NCBI RefSeq assembly: GCF_004210375.1
Contig: NC_134834.1
Location: forward strand, 163,017,290 to 163,081,289
Direction: 5' to 3'
Source of the DNA: Tachypleus tridentatus
Lineage: Eukaryota > Arthropoda > Merostomata > Xiphosura > Limulidae
Length of the DNA: 64,000 nt
Shown here: in pieces, positions 12,181 to 22,700 of the stretch
How the letters are laid out: every line of letters starts with the position of its first letter
Numbering within the stretch: the first letter of the stretch is position 1
Notes under the pieces: generated by a model
Told to the model about the DNA's origin: nothing
Seen by the model: the letters and a program-made list of their open reading frames with translations, nothing else
Databases searched by the model: none
Position numbers and translations under genes: made by a program

Positions 12181-12965
12181 AAAACCAGATTTAGTCATGC
12201 TGAACTTAATAAAATAATTTCAGAAGACAAAATTAAGTGTGCATTTCTAAATGTAGACATTGAATTGCATATATTTTTAACATTAATGGTCCCAAACTGC
12301 ACAGCTGAGTATTTATTTTTCTGACTCAAGCATATTAAACATTCCACCAGAATAAGAATGTAACAAGACAGGCTGCTAAGTATAGAAGCAGATTTGTTAT
12401 GCCAAATTAGTTTTGAGGACTTAAATCAAAGACTTTGCAATTCAAAAATCTAGAAGAAATTTTTTAAATTTAAATAAATATTTAGTTATAAGTAAATAAT
12501 TTACTTACAGGGTTTTAAGTTCAAAGTGAGAAACTGTTAACATCAAAGTGAGAATTTTTTGAATAAAAGGGTTTTGAGTAAGATTTTCATTTTTGTTAAC
12601 ATCAAAGTGAGAATTGTTAACTCAGAGTGAAAACAAATATACAGTAAAAATAATTATTTTTAATTATCATTAATCAAAGAAGAGATTTCCCTCATCATTT
12701 ATAAATAAAAGGCCTCAGTCATTGCTTGATTTTGATCTATGCCCAGTCTGTTAAATAAATAAAATAAAGTTTTTATTTAATGTAGTTGTGGGGGTCTGAC
12801 CTGGAAGAAAACTGAAAAATGGTTATAAATTTTCAAACTTTTATTTCACTTTCAGCACTTACTGAGTTTTAATGTCTTGTCAGTTAAGCAATGGAGGGGC
12901 TGAGGGGGGGCACCATTGTTGGGCTGTGCTTAGGGCATCAGTTGCTCTTATTCTGACCCTGAGTG

Positions 12966-13508
12966 TTGGGCTTCTGTGAGTCGAGCTGTATAAAACAACA
13001 AGGGTATTTTCACCAAACAAAAGAGCAAAAGTCTCATCAAGAGAAGATAATCCCCCTTTTGAGGCCATGTTAAGAAATTTCCATCAACTTCCAACTTTCA
13101 AGGTGATTTTTAAGTGATCCTTGACATTATATTTTGAATGCCTACCAAGAAGAGAAATCACCCTGACAGTGATAGTGTTTGGTAAAACACAGAAGAAAAC
13201 TTGGCAAGTATTCAAGCTTACTCTAAGATATTTGAAAACAACAAAATCCAAGAGATACAAAAATGTAAACTTGGGCTTCTGTGAGTCAAGCTGTATGAAA
13301 CAACAAGGGTACTTTCACCAAACAAAAGAGCAAAAGCCTCATCAAGAGAAGATAATCCCCCCTTTGAGGCCATGTTAAGAAATTTCCATCAACTTCCAAC
13401 TTTCAAGGTGATTTTTAAGTGATCCTTGACATTATATTTTGAATGCCTACCAAGAAGAGAAATCACCCTGACAGTGATAGTATTTGGTAAAACACAGAAG
13501 AAAACTTG
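12966..13508. repeat. Spaced direct duplication, about 237 bp, 305-bp offset
   Basis: 12966-13203 and 13271-13508 are near-identical, starting TTGGGCTTCTGTGAGTC and ending ACACAGAAGAAAACTTGG, with about 67 unique bases between. Differences are few point changes, so the duplication is young relative to nearby relics. Confidence 0.9.
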
Positions 13509-15231
13509 GTATTTTCAGTATCAGATTTCTGCAAAAAAAACAACAGCAAGTAACACATAAACTTATTTCTTACACAACCTTTGAGATGCAATGCTGCAAG
13601 TGATAAATCAAGTATAAATTATATGCACTTTAAGGTATACATATAGTTTCAAAATTTTGTAATACTTTTTCTTTCATAAATTATGTTGAAGAATACTGGA
13701 GAGGTCTGGAGTATTATATGTATTGTTCCAATTTCATTAACTAGCAGCACTAAACAATGTGTGATATCTAACGTGTATAATGTTAAATATTTAAACAATA
13801 AACATTCTAAGTTTGATTTGCTGAATCATCATCCATGAACTTGAAGCATAATGGTAATCCTTTTGTATAAAAAAGTAGTTAATGCAAACACATAACCACA
13901 GAATTCAAATCTGCATAATTACATTGTAGATGTTATTAGAATCCACAGATATGATAACAAGGATATTAAGTGATTTTTGTACAGTTGAAGTATCTTGTAA
14001 AAAGTTACCATAAAAATCATAAAACATTCTGCTAAATCATACGAGTTCAAATGTCTATAATTTTAACTGCAGCATTTTCTTAGAATTTATAAAATGCTAA
14101 ACGTTTTTTTTTCTATAATAAAGCATTTACTTCATAAGGTTAGAGGTGATAATTGTGAACACTTAAATGTATTATATAGTTATTTAAAAACCAAAAAATT
14201 AATGGTATAAAAACCAGTTTTTACTGAGTATGTAATAAATCTAAACTTGGCTGAATGTTTCAAACACTTATATATATAATGAACAATAAAACATAAATTT
14301 TAACCAATAAGCATATATTCAAATTTCATATTGTTAATAAAGAATTGCAAATATTAGTCAATCAAGATACTGTTCTTGTTCTAAACAGATTACCATATAC
14401 AAAGCTTAAATCAAAACCAACACTGTACAAATCTAAAGTTAAAAGCATTGTTTAATTGGTTACAGTAAGTTTTAAAAACTAGCTTACATTAAATCATTTA
14501 ATTAAATCATAATTCAAATCAATTAATTAAATCAATTAAATCATATGCAATTTTTATATTAAAGAAGGTAGCTTTAAAGCAGATATTTTCTTGAGGAAAC
14601 AAAAATATTCTTAAAAATAAACTTGGATTTTTGAATTAGTTTAGAAAAAAATTACATTTATATGAATATTACATTTAGCCTATTATGATCATGATATTAT
14701 ATTATGACATCAATAACATTTTATAATTGATATTTTGTCATTTTGTAATATTAATTTAGTGTAAACTGTGATTTACAAAAAAAAAAAGTTCAAATTTACA
14801 TTTTCATACAAATCCAGGGAAAATTGCAACTTGTATAAGTGTAAACAATGCACATAAGAATATTTCTGGTGATCATTATGGATTTTTATTTGCTGATAAA
14901 CATATCATCTCTTAAGAATACAGTTAACAAAGGTATGAATATCTTGTGGTTTTCCTCCTCTGTCTGAGGATTTACTATTACAAGTCTCTTCACATCATGT
15001 GTTGTGAGGTCATAAAACTAAGTAAATGGGTGGGAATAATTACTAATACGAAACGGTCTAGAAAATAGCAACACTGAACAAATGTTTTAAATATTCGATA
15101 AAGAAGATATTAACTATATAGAGTGAGTAAATTACTGAAGTGAAGCAAGTAATAATATATGGTTTTATATGAAATTTTGAACAAAGAAAATTCAAATAAA
15201 CTACAGGTTTTGGAATTTTTATAGACATTCT
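13509..15231. other. Noncoding, no feature recognised
   Basis: AT-rich with short AATTAAATCA direct repeats near 14490-14545. No gene is visible. Confidence 0.45.
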
Positions 15232-15242
15232 CTTTACTCCTT

Positions 15243-15519
15243 GGCCTGGCATGGCTTAGCGCGTTAAGGCGTGCGCTTCGTAATCTGAGGGTCGCGGGTT
15301 CGCGCCCGAGTCGCGTCAAACATGCTCGCCCTCCCAGCCGTGGGGGCGTTATAATGTTACAGTCAATCCCACTATTCGTTGGTAAAAGAGTAGCCCAAGA
15401 GTTGGCGGTGGGTGGTGATGACTAGCTGCCTTCCCTCTAGTCTTACACTGCTAAATTAGGGACGGCTAGCACAGATAGCCCTCGAGTAGCTTTGTGCGAA
15501 ATTCCAAAAAACAAACAAA
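15243..15519 (+). mobile_element. SINE-A, full length, young
   Basis: The tRNA-like head GGCCTGGCATGGCTTAGCGC has an internal B-box-like GGGTTCGCGCC. Flanked by a perfect 11-bp target duplication CTTTACTCCTT (15232-15242 and 15520-15530). Confidence 0.95.
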
Positions 15520-15642
15520 CTTTACTCCTTTGTGTATATGTGGCGTTAAATTATATATATATTTTTAAAATGCTACGACAATTTTCTCTAATGAAAACAT
15601 CTAAATCCTAATTTCTAGTAAGTGTTATTATTATTATTATAG

Positions 15643-15917
15643 GCCCGGCATTGCCAACCGCGTTAAGACGTTCGACTCGTAATCCGAGGGTCGCAGATTC
15701 GAATCCTGGTCGGGCCAAACATGCTTGCTCTTTCTGCCGTGGGGGCGTTATAATGTGATGGTCAATCCCACTATTCGTTGGTAAAAGAGTAGCCCAAGAG
15801 TTGGCGAGGGGTGATGATGACTAGCTGCCTACCCTCTAGTCTTACACTGCTAAATTAGGGACAGCTGGTACAAATAGCCCTCGAGTAGCTTTTTGCGGAA
15901 TTCAAAACAAACCAAAC
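15643..15917 (+). mobile_element. SINE-A, full length
   Basis: The head contains the anticodon-loop-like CTCGTAA and a good B box, GATTCGAATCC. It is inserted after an (ATT)n run, so its target duplication cannot be defined. Confidence 0.92.
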
Positions 15918-16111
15918 CATTTTGACCGACAGCCCTAAGTCATCATATATTTCTTCGATTTCGGTTTATGTTGTGTTTTTATGATTTACAACAAATAAAA
16001 TACAATTTCAAAAAATTAAAATCAATCAGTTTTAAACTTAATGGATATAAAAAAATGAAGCTTTTTGATTAACAATAAAAAATTGAAATTCGAAGACGAA
16101 GTATTTATGTG

Positions 16112-16211
16112 TTTCCTTATGGTAGAGCCCCATTAGGCTAACTGCTGTGTCCACCGAGAGGAATTGAGCCCCTGAATTTAGCATTGTAAATCCGAAGACT
16201 TACCGCGGAAC
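16112..16211 (-). mobile_element. SINE-B
   Basis: In minus orientation the head reads GGTAAGTCTTCGGATTTACA, followed by the usual GGGGCTCAATTCCTCTCGG B-box region and CACAGCAG. Confidence 0.8.
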
Positions 16212-16359
16212 TTTCAAAGAAGTACGTGTCTCAAAATGAAGTTTTGAAAATTTCTCGAATTTAAAAAGACAGACGAATTACCAGTTTTAAGGTAACCTTC
16301 CTCTTCACAGAAGTTCCAACCACTGAAGCCTGCAAGATAGCTTCAGAACTTTATATTCA

Positions 16360-17511
16360 ACCCCCCCCCCCCATTGATACACATCACTAACAGCCAATTA
16401 GCAACCCTTATAGTATTCATTACCAACAAAAGTAACTTTATTTTCAATGACCAAACTAACCTACAAATAAATGGCCTAAGTATGGACAATCTCGTGTTGC
16501 CAGTTCTAGCCAACATTTTTATGATACAGATTGAATCTCAGGTGATCAATTTAGCCTTACACCCATTACTGTACTGGTGCAGATATGTTGATGATACAAC
16601 TGCTAGATTTACACCTACAGAACACACACTTAGTTCTTTCAACCACATTAACTCTATACACCCCAGCATTAAGCTCACCTGTGAACGGTAAAAATTAACC
16701 AACTAGCATTTCTTAACCTCAAGATCACAAGAACCGATACACAATTCAAAACAGAAATCCACAAAAAAATCACCCATACTGGACTATACGTTTCCTAGGA
16801 CTCAGCATATGAAACAAAACAAAAATTCAACATATTAAGAAACCAACTAAACACAGCCGCAAAACTATGCTCAATTGATGGAATTAACAATGAAATCAAC
16901 AGAACAAAACAATACTTCATCAACATCAACAAATTTCCTCCAAAAACTGTTGCAAAAATTATACGCACACACCTAGATCAACAACACAATCAATGACAAA
17001 CAGACAATAATAAATCCCAAGAAACAAAAATTACAAAACCTTACACTGATGCATACCATATAGTCCTGACATCAGCAAAAAAATAACCAACATTTGGAAA
17101 AAAAAACTTATAACAAAACACAACATTCCAAGAAATACCAAATTTATTCAAAACCAGGTATATAACTAAAGTCCGTATTATGTAAAAACTACATTGACAA
17201 ACATAATTTATAAACTACAATGCAATAACTGCTACGACTTCTATGTTGGAGAAAAAAGCAGAAAAATGGAAATTAGATTCAAAGAACAACAACAACAAAA
17301 AAGAAAACACCTTCACACGTTTTGAACACTTCAAATCAAATAAACACAACCGTAGAAAACCGGTTTACACTCTCTTTTCTGAGACATGTGCCCGGCAACT
17401 GTCAATTGCGAACTCTCTTTTTATTTATCTTAAGATGACCTTAGAAAGTTGAAACGTTATTCTGCACTTTATTTTGATTAAAATGCTAATACTCATACTA
17501 GCCGTCTTGAG
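16360..17511 (+). mobile_element. Penelope-like retroelement relic with RT and GIY-YIG-like endonuclease
   Basis: The RT part at 16374-16691 carries LVLPVLANIFM and then WCRYVDDTTARF; the YVDD catalytic box is at 16583-16594. After a frameshift, later segments read LNLKITRTDTQFKTEIHKK and similar, matching the region after the RT palm. At about 17190-17345 a decayed frame reads IIYKLQCNNCYDFYVGE, the expected position and form of the Penelope GIY-YIG-type endonuclease with its Cys pair. The element ends with a tail (17429-17511) that recurs at 54243-54327. Multiple stops make it inactive. A C10 tract precedes it. Confidence 0.82.
17429..17511 (+). other. Penelope-like 3' tail with hammerhead-like core
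   Basis: CTTAAGATGACCTTAGAAAG is followed by TTGAAACGTT, then an 80-base tail to GCCGTCTTGAG. The same order occurs on the minus strand at 54243-54327, where the first box reads CTGAAGA. It directly follows the endonuclease part of the Penelope relic. Confidence 0.6.
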
Positions 17512-17644
17512 CATACAAATGAAGAAATCCACACACAAAACTACTATCTGAGATGTTTCTCTAAAGGGTAACAGTTCTATTCTCCAAATAACTTTTCTTT
17601 TGCAATGTATAATACCATTTACACCCAACCCTCTCTTACACATG

Positions 17645-18018
17645 CTCCCCAGTGGAACACTGGTATGTCTGTGGACTTGTACCGCAAATAACCGGGTTTC
17701 GATATCCGTGGGCAGAGCATAAATAGCCCTTTGTGTAGCTTTATGACTAACTTCAAAACAACAACTCTTACACATATGGTACGGATTTACAACGCTAAAA
17801 TCAGGGGTTCGATTCCCCTCGGTGGACTCAGTAGATAGCCCGAGGTGGCTTTGCTAAATGAAAACACACACACACACATATGGTAACTTCTTCCCTACTT
17901 GTTCCTCGCTGGTACAGCGGTAAGTTTACGGATTTACAACACCAAAATCAGCGGTTTGATTCCCCTCCGTGGAGTCAGCAGAAAGCCCTGTGTGGCTTTG
18001 TTATAAGAAACACACACA
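17645..18018 (+). mobile_element. Three SINE-B copies in series
   Basis: Copies at 17645-17768, 17777-17878 and 17901-18018, all plus strand. Each has a tRNA-like head with an anticodon-loop-like CTTGTA/TTTACAA and a B box such as GGTTCGATTCCCC. The last two belong to one subfamily ending in (CA)n; the first has the TAGCTTTATG and CAACAAC tail of the other subfamily. The third retains a complete A-box part, CGCTGGTACAGCGGTAAG. Confidence 0.88.
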
Positions 18019-19548
18019 CTCTTCCGTACTTGACTACTCCGAATTTTAATTCTGCACAATTTAACGGAGTTTAAAAGCTTTTCACGCACACCTTACTTTT
18101 TCAATTACAATAGATCAATAAATTTTTCTGATGACACAAATACTTTGATATTTCTAATTATATTGAATATGTTGAAGTATTACAAAATAACTTTATGCAA
18201 TTGGTAAGTTGGACAAATATTTGAGAAATTACTTTTAATTATAGTAAGTGAATCATATTTAATACAGATGAGAACTAACTCAATAGTATAACATGAAAAA
18301 TGATCTGTACATATTAGTGAATAAATAATTTAAACCATTGAAGCACTGGTAAAGTCTATGGAATTCTAAGGTTTACTTGTACAAATTAGTTTAAATGTAG
18401 CCTTTCATATATAACGAGATTTTAAAATAATTCAAACTAGATCACACAGCGCATTCCAAACGTTTATAGCTAATCAAAAACATGTGGTCTCCATATTTAT
18501 CTTTGAAAAACTTGATCAATTTAAACAGAATGCCCCATAATTTACAATAATTGAGGGTACAGTGTACCCCTACATATTTATTCCTGGGGATACAAACAAA
18601 AAACTTTCTCAAGTTTAACATTATTATATTTCATTCAATTGAAATTCCTAAATTTGAAATTACGAGCTTGCTATTTTAGATATAAAATGTTTTTAGATTT
18701 TAATTTATACCATTACTTATCGTATTTTCACAATTGTAAATTGTTCACCACCACCATTTTTTAACAAAGCAATCAACAGAGAGATTTTGGCCTAGTTATC
18801 ATTTTAATTTTAAAATTAGTTTGTGTTTTTGTATTTTAGAATACAATTATAGGAACCTGGGCCTGAATTTTAGACTTACAGCTGGGTCACTGAGGGGTTA
18901 TGATAATTAAAACTTATTGTTCTGATACAACTTTATTTCTACCACATTTTCATCAGTACTAAGAACAAGATAGCATCTTCCATAATTCAATCCTCCATAT
19001 TCTGAATAAGAAAATAATCCCTCGCAACCTTAACTAATCTTGCTTTGATGATAACATATTTAATCTGTCTATACATATTACTATCAACGTGAATAAGTTG
19101 ATACAATTGTGTGTAAAAACTGATATATATATATATTTTTCTTTTTCTCTTAGAAAACCTATCCTCAACTCTCTCAAACATTTTTGTCTACCTTTATAAT
19201 ACAACTACAATTATCATTAGATTTCGGAAAGCTTTCAGCCTCTGCTTTCTTCATCAACCTGGTATCTTTGAAGAATCCTAGAAATCTACATTGTTCATCG
19301 TACATCAAAGTGATGACAGTATTTGAAGCTATCAACAAGTGTTTGTTTGTTACGCATGTAAAGCCAGTTTACTCAATTTATTAATGTACTTTCATTTTCA
19401 ATATTGATTACAACAGTTAATATATCCAGTTTTATAATTTTTACTGTAAACGTAATATTACATTTACGGGACAGCAGAAGGCTTGCTGGAACATATATGT
19501 TGTCTCATCTACTTAAAAACCAACAAAATCAAATCCAGTCTAATTAAG
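18019..19548. other. Noncoding, no feature recognised
   Basis: AT-rich. Short frames near 18987-19384 have no domain. Confidence 0.45.
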
Positions 19549-19672
19549 CCCGAAAGTTGGCGATGGATGGTGATGACTAACTGCCTTCCCTCTGTTCTTA
19601 CACTGCTAAATTAGGGACGGCTAGCGCAGATAGCCCTCGTGTAGTTTTGCGCGAAATTCAAAACAAACCAAA
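19549..19672 (+). mobile_element. SINE-A 3' half
   Basis: Body from AAAGTTGGCGATGGATGG to the GCGCGAAATTC tail; 5' truncated, as expected for retrotransposition. Confidence 0.88.
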
Positions 19673-19685
19673 ACTTTTCTCTGTG

Positions 19686-19791
19686 TTCGTGTTTTCTTAT
19701 AGCAAAGCCACATCGGACTATCTGCTGTGTCAATCGAAGGGAATCGAGCTCCTGATTTAGTGTTGTAATTCCGCTGTACCAGCGGGGCGCT
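19686..19791 (-). mobile_element. SINE-B
   Basis: Minus orientation; the head GCTGGTACAGCGG lies at right and TCTTATAGCAAAGCCACATC at left. It lies immediately after a SINE-A 3' half. Confidence 0.82.
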
Positions 19792-20589
19792 TTTCCTTTC
19801 TTTAATGATGGTTTCTCATTATATAATTGCTTTTTAACACTGCACATGGGTACAAAAACAGCATTTTCATACTTATCAGAGGAAATTTACTAAAAATACT
19901 TACAGTGATCATAAAAGAATCAGACATATTTCAGAATTTTTTTTCCGTCTTTGGGCACTACAGTTATACATGAAGCGAGTTCTACTTTGAACCCATAAGA
20001 ACCCATTATTTTTAGGCCTGGCTCGATACGCTAGATTTATTTTAATTTTAAGGAGTGCAAATTTTTTATTTTTGTCTCAGCGGTAGCGGAACACGAACCA
20101 CAGATCTAAGATCCAAGGGAGGGGTCAATACGGAACGGGTTACCAAAAATATTGGAATTGGAATTAAAACAAACATATTTCAAATAAATCATCGTAAAAT
20201 ATGTTCCTTTTGTCCCAGTAACATTGCAACAAATTACGCAGTTAAAATCAGCTTAGTTTTGCAATCGGTAGTCTTGGAAACAAACGAGGCGTCTTGTGGA
20301 CCCATATATTAGATGATGTAAGTACGGTTACTTAGGTTTCATTACAAAGGTTTGACTACAAATATCCTTTAATCGTGTATATAAAAAATTATGATAGAGT
20401 TATATTAAAGTTTGATAGGCTTGCATTTGGAGTTTTAACAGATGATGTCAAAATTTAGCTTAATTAATATTGAAAACGAGGGATTGTAATTTAACAATAG
20501 AATAGATGATAGGCCTAACGTAGAAAGTTTTTGAATCTCGAAATAGGCTTAGATATATATTGCAATTTTGAATACATAATAAAAGCTCT

Positions 20590-20700
20590 TTCACAGTGGG
20601 AGAGCGGTAAGCCTACGGATTTAGAAAGCTAAAATGCTAGGTTTGATTCCTGCGGTGAACACAGCAGATAGTCCAAAGTAGCATTTTTGTAAAAAAAGGA
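20590..20700 (+). mobile_element. SINE-B, diverged
   Basis: AGAGCGGTAAGCCTACGGAT then TAGGTTTGATTCCTGCGG and an A-rich tail. Confidence 0.8.
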
Positions 20701-20819
20701 AATATAACTTTGAAGATTTTTTTAAATGATGGACGCACGTTTATTATAAGTAATATTGTTAATAACGAGTAAAGTGATATTACTGATAATGTGATTTGCT
20801 TAGCTTATTTAACATCTGA

Positions 20820-22700
20820 ATCATTCCAACTTTTTCTCTATATCACAAAATGATCTTAATAATGCAGATCAAATTGTAAAGTTTTGTAGAGAATGGGTAT
20901 TGAGAGACAAAATTTTGTATGGGAGTTTTTTATGTAGGACATGTTTGTGGATAAATGTTTAAATATTCAAGATAAGCATATTCCTTACAGAATGAAAATT
21001 GTGACCACAAGTAAAAACTAGGTTGGCTCACAAAAAGTATAAGAGGTAAAAGTAAAGTAAAGCATTATAAATTTAAAAATATTAGATTACTGGTATGATA
21101 GGAAATTTAAAAGATTATAGAAAATCAGTAAAATTCATCAAACAAATTTAGGACATCAAAAAGAATGTATGAAATAGGTTGGCTGAAAATGAAAAAAAAT
21201 TACTGTAAGGATTTCTTTATGTACATTATGGGTAAATAAAATATTAGGATGGGAGTAGAACCTTTGAGGGATAAAGGAAAGCTTGTATTTACATATTATG
21301 AGATAGCTGGGTTATCAAATTGCACTTTTCAGTTTTTACTAATGAAGATTTAAGCAGTATTCCTTACCTTGAGTAGATGGTAGATGGAAACAAAGTCAAC
21401 AGTATGATTGCATTAATTCTGAGCTCATTAAGAAAAAATTTGGAAGTTTAAAAAATAAGACTCCAGAGTCAGATAATATTTCCACAAGGGTTTTGAAAGA
21501 TATTAATGATTGGATATGTGGGACACTTACTACTATTTTTTTGAGTCATTGAATAGTGGGCAGGTTCTAAGTGATTGGACATTAGCTAATGAAGCTCATA
21601 ATTTCAAGGTAGGTAATAAAAATATTCCCAGTAATCATAGGCAACAGTTGTGGGTAAAGAGTTTTGGAAAGTGTGATAAAAGACTCTTTGCTGAGTCATT
21701 TAACGAAGTTTAGAATTTTATTCCATAGTTAACATGGTTTCACTAACTGACTATCTTGCTTTACAAATCTTTTAACATTCTTTGAAATGGTTGATGCTTA
21801 TTTAGATGGGGGTAATGTGATTTTGGAATTTCAAAAACCTTTTGATAGGGAGCTATGTAAAAGGCTTGTAAAAAAATGTCTTTATAGGTGGGGGTAAACT
21901 AATTGGATAGAAGAGTGGCTGGATGAAAGAAAGCAGAGTTTTTATAAATGGAGTTCAGTCAAACTGGATTAATGTCCCAAGTGCGCTGCATCAGGGTTTA
22001 GCCTTAGGATCTTTGCTCTTTTTGATTTACATTGATGACATAGACAAAGTAATGGTAAACAAATTACTTAAATTTGCTGATGCTGTTAAGGTCTTGGATG
22101 TTGCTAACTGTAAATACACTGCTGCTACTTTATCAAAGGATTTAAATAATTTAGTGAGTTGGGCAAGTTAATAGCAGATTGGTTATAATTGTAATAAATG
22201 CAAGATAATGCATGTGGGTTATAAGACTAGTATGGATGTGAATAACCTTAATAGTATCATAAAAAAAAAAGGGGATCTTGATGTAATGGTTGATCAGTCT
22301 CTTAAACCATCCAAGCAGTATGCTGTTGCTAGTGGTAGGACAAATAGGGTTTTAGGTTGTTTGTACAGAAGTATTGAATACAAGTCTAAAGAGGTTATAA
22401 TTTCTTTGTATAGGCTACATGTAGAGTATTGGGCTCAGTCTTGGGCCCCTTATCTTAGGAAGGACATTGAATTGTTGTAAAGGGTTGTGAGAAGGGTTTC
22501 TAGAATGGTGCTTCAGATGGAGGGTTTGTCATATGAGGAGAGATTAAGATATTTGAAACTGTTCTTTTCTTGAAAAATGAATTATAGGGGATTTAATTGA
22601 GGCATATAAGATTGTAAAGGGAATTAATAGCGTTGATATAATGTTTTTTTTTTATTCTTAATGGCAATAATAGTAGGATTATCTGACACAAATATAAATT
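20820..22700 (+). mobile_element. CR1-type LINE relic (RT and C-terminal region, no endonuclease)
   Basis: Decayed frames read in order: FTNEDLSSIPYLE; TPESDNISTRVLKDI; SLNSGQVLSDWTLANEA (frames broken); then at 21923-22171 INGVQSNWINVPSALHQG, ALGSLLFLIYIDDIDKV and LLKFADAVKVLDV; then at 22208-22480 KCKIMHVGY, LKPSKQYAVASGRTNRVLG and LHVEYWAQSWAPYLRKDIEL; then GLSYEERLRYLKL. This order is diagnostic of CR1-clade reverse transcriptase. The FADD catalytic box reads FADA, so the second catalytic Asp is lost. The N-terminal endonuclease is absent. Confidence 0.88.

Noticed and set aside
15243-15320. Possible functional tRNA gene
   Set aside because: A- and B-box-like sequences are present, but the sequence continues into the conserved SINE-A body and recurs many times. 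No copy has a complete acceptor stem of a real tRNA.
17860-17880. CA-repeat considered as an independent microsatellite
   Set aside because: It is the normal 3' tail of a SINE-B copy.
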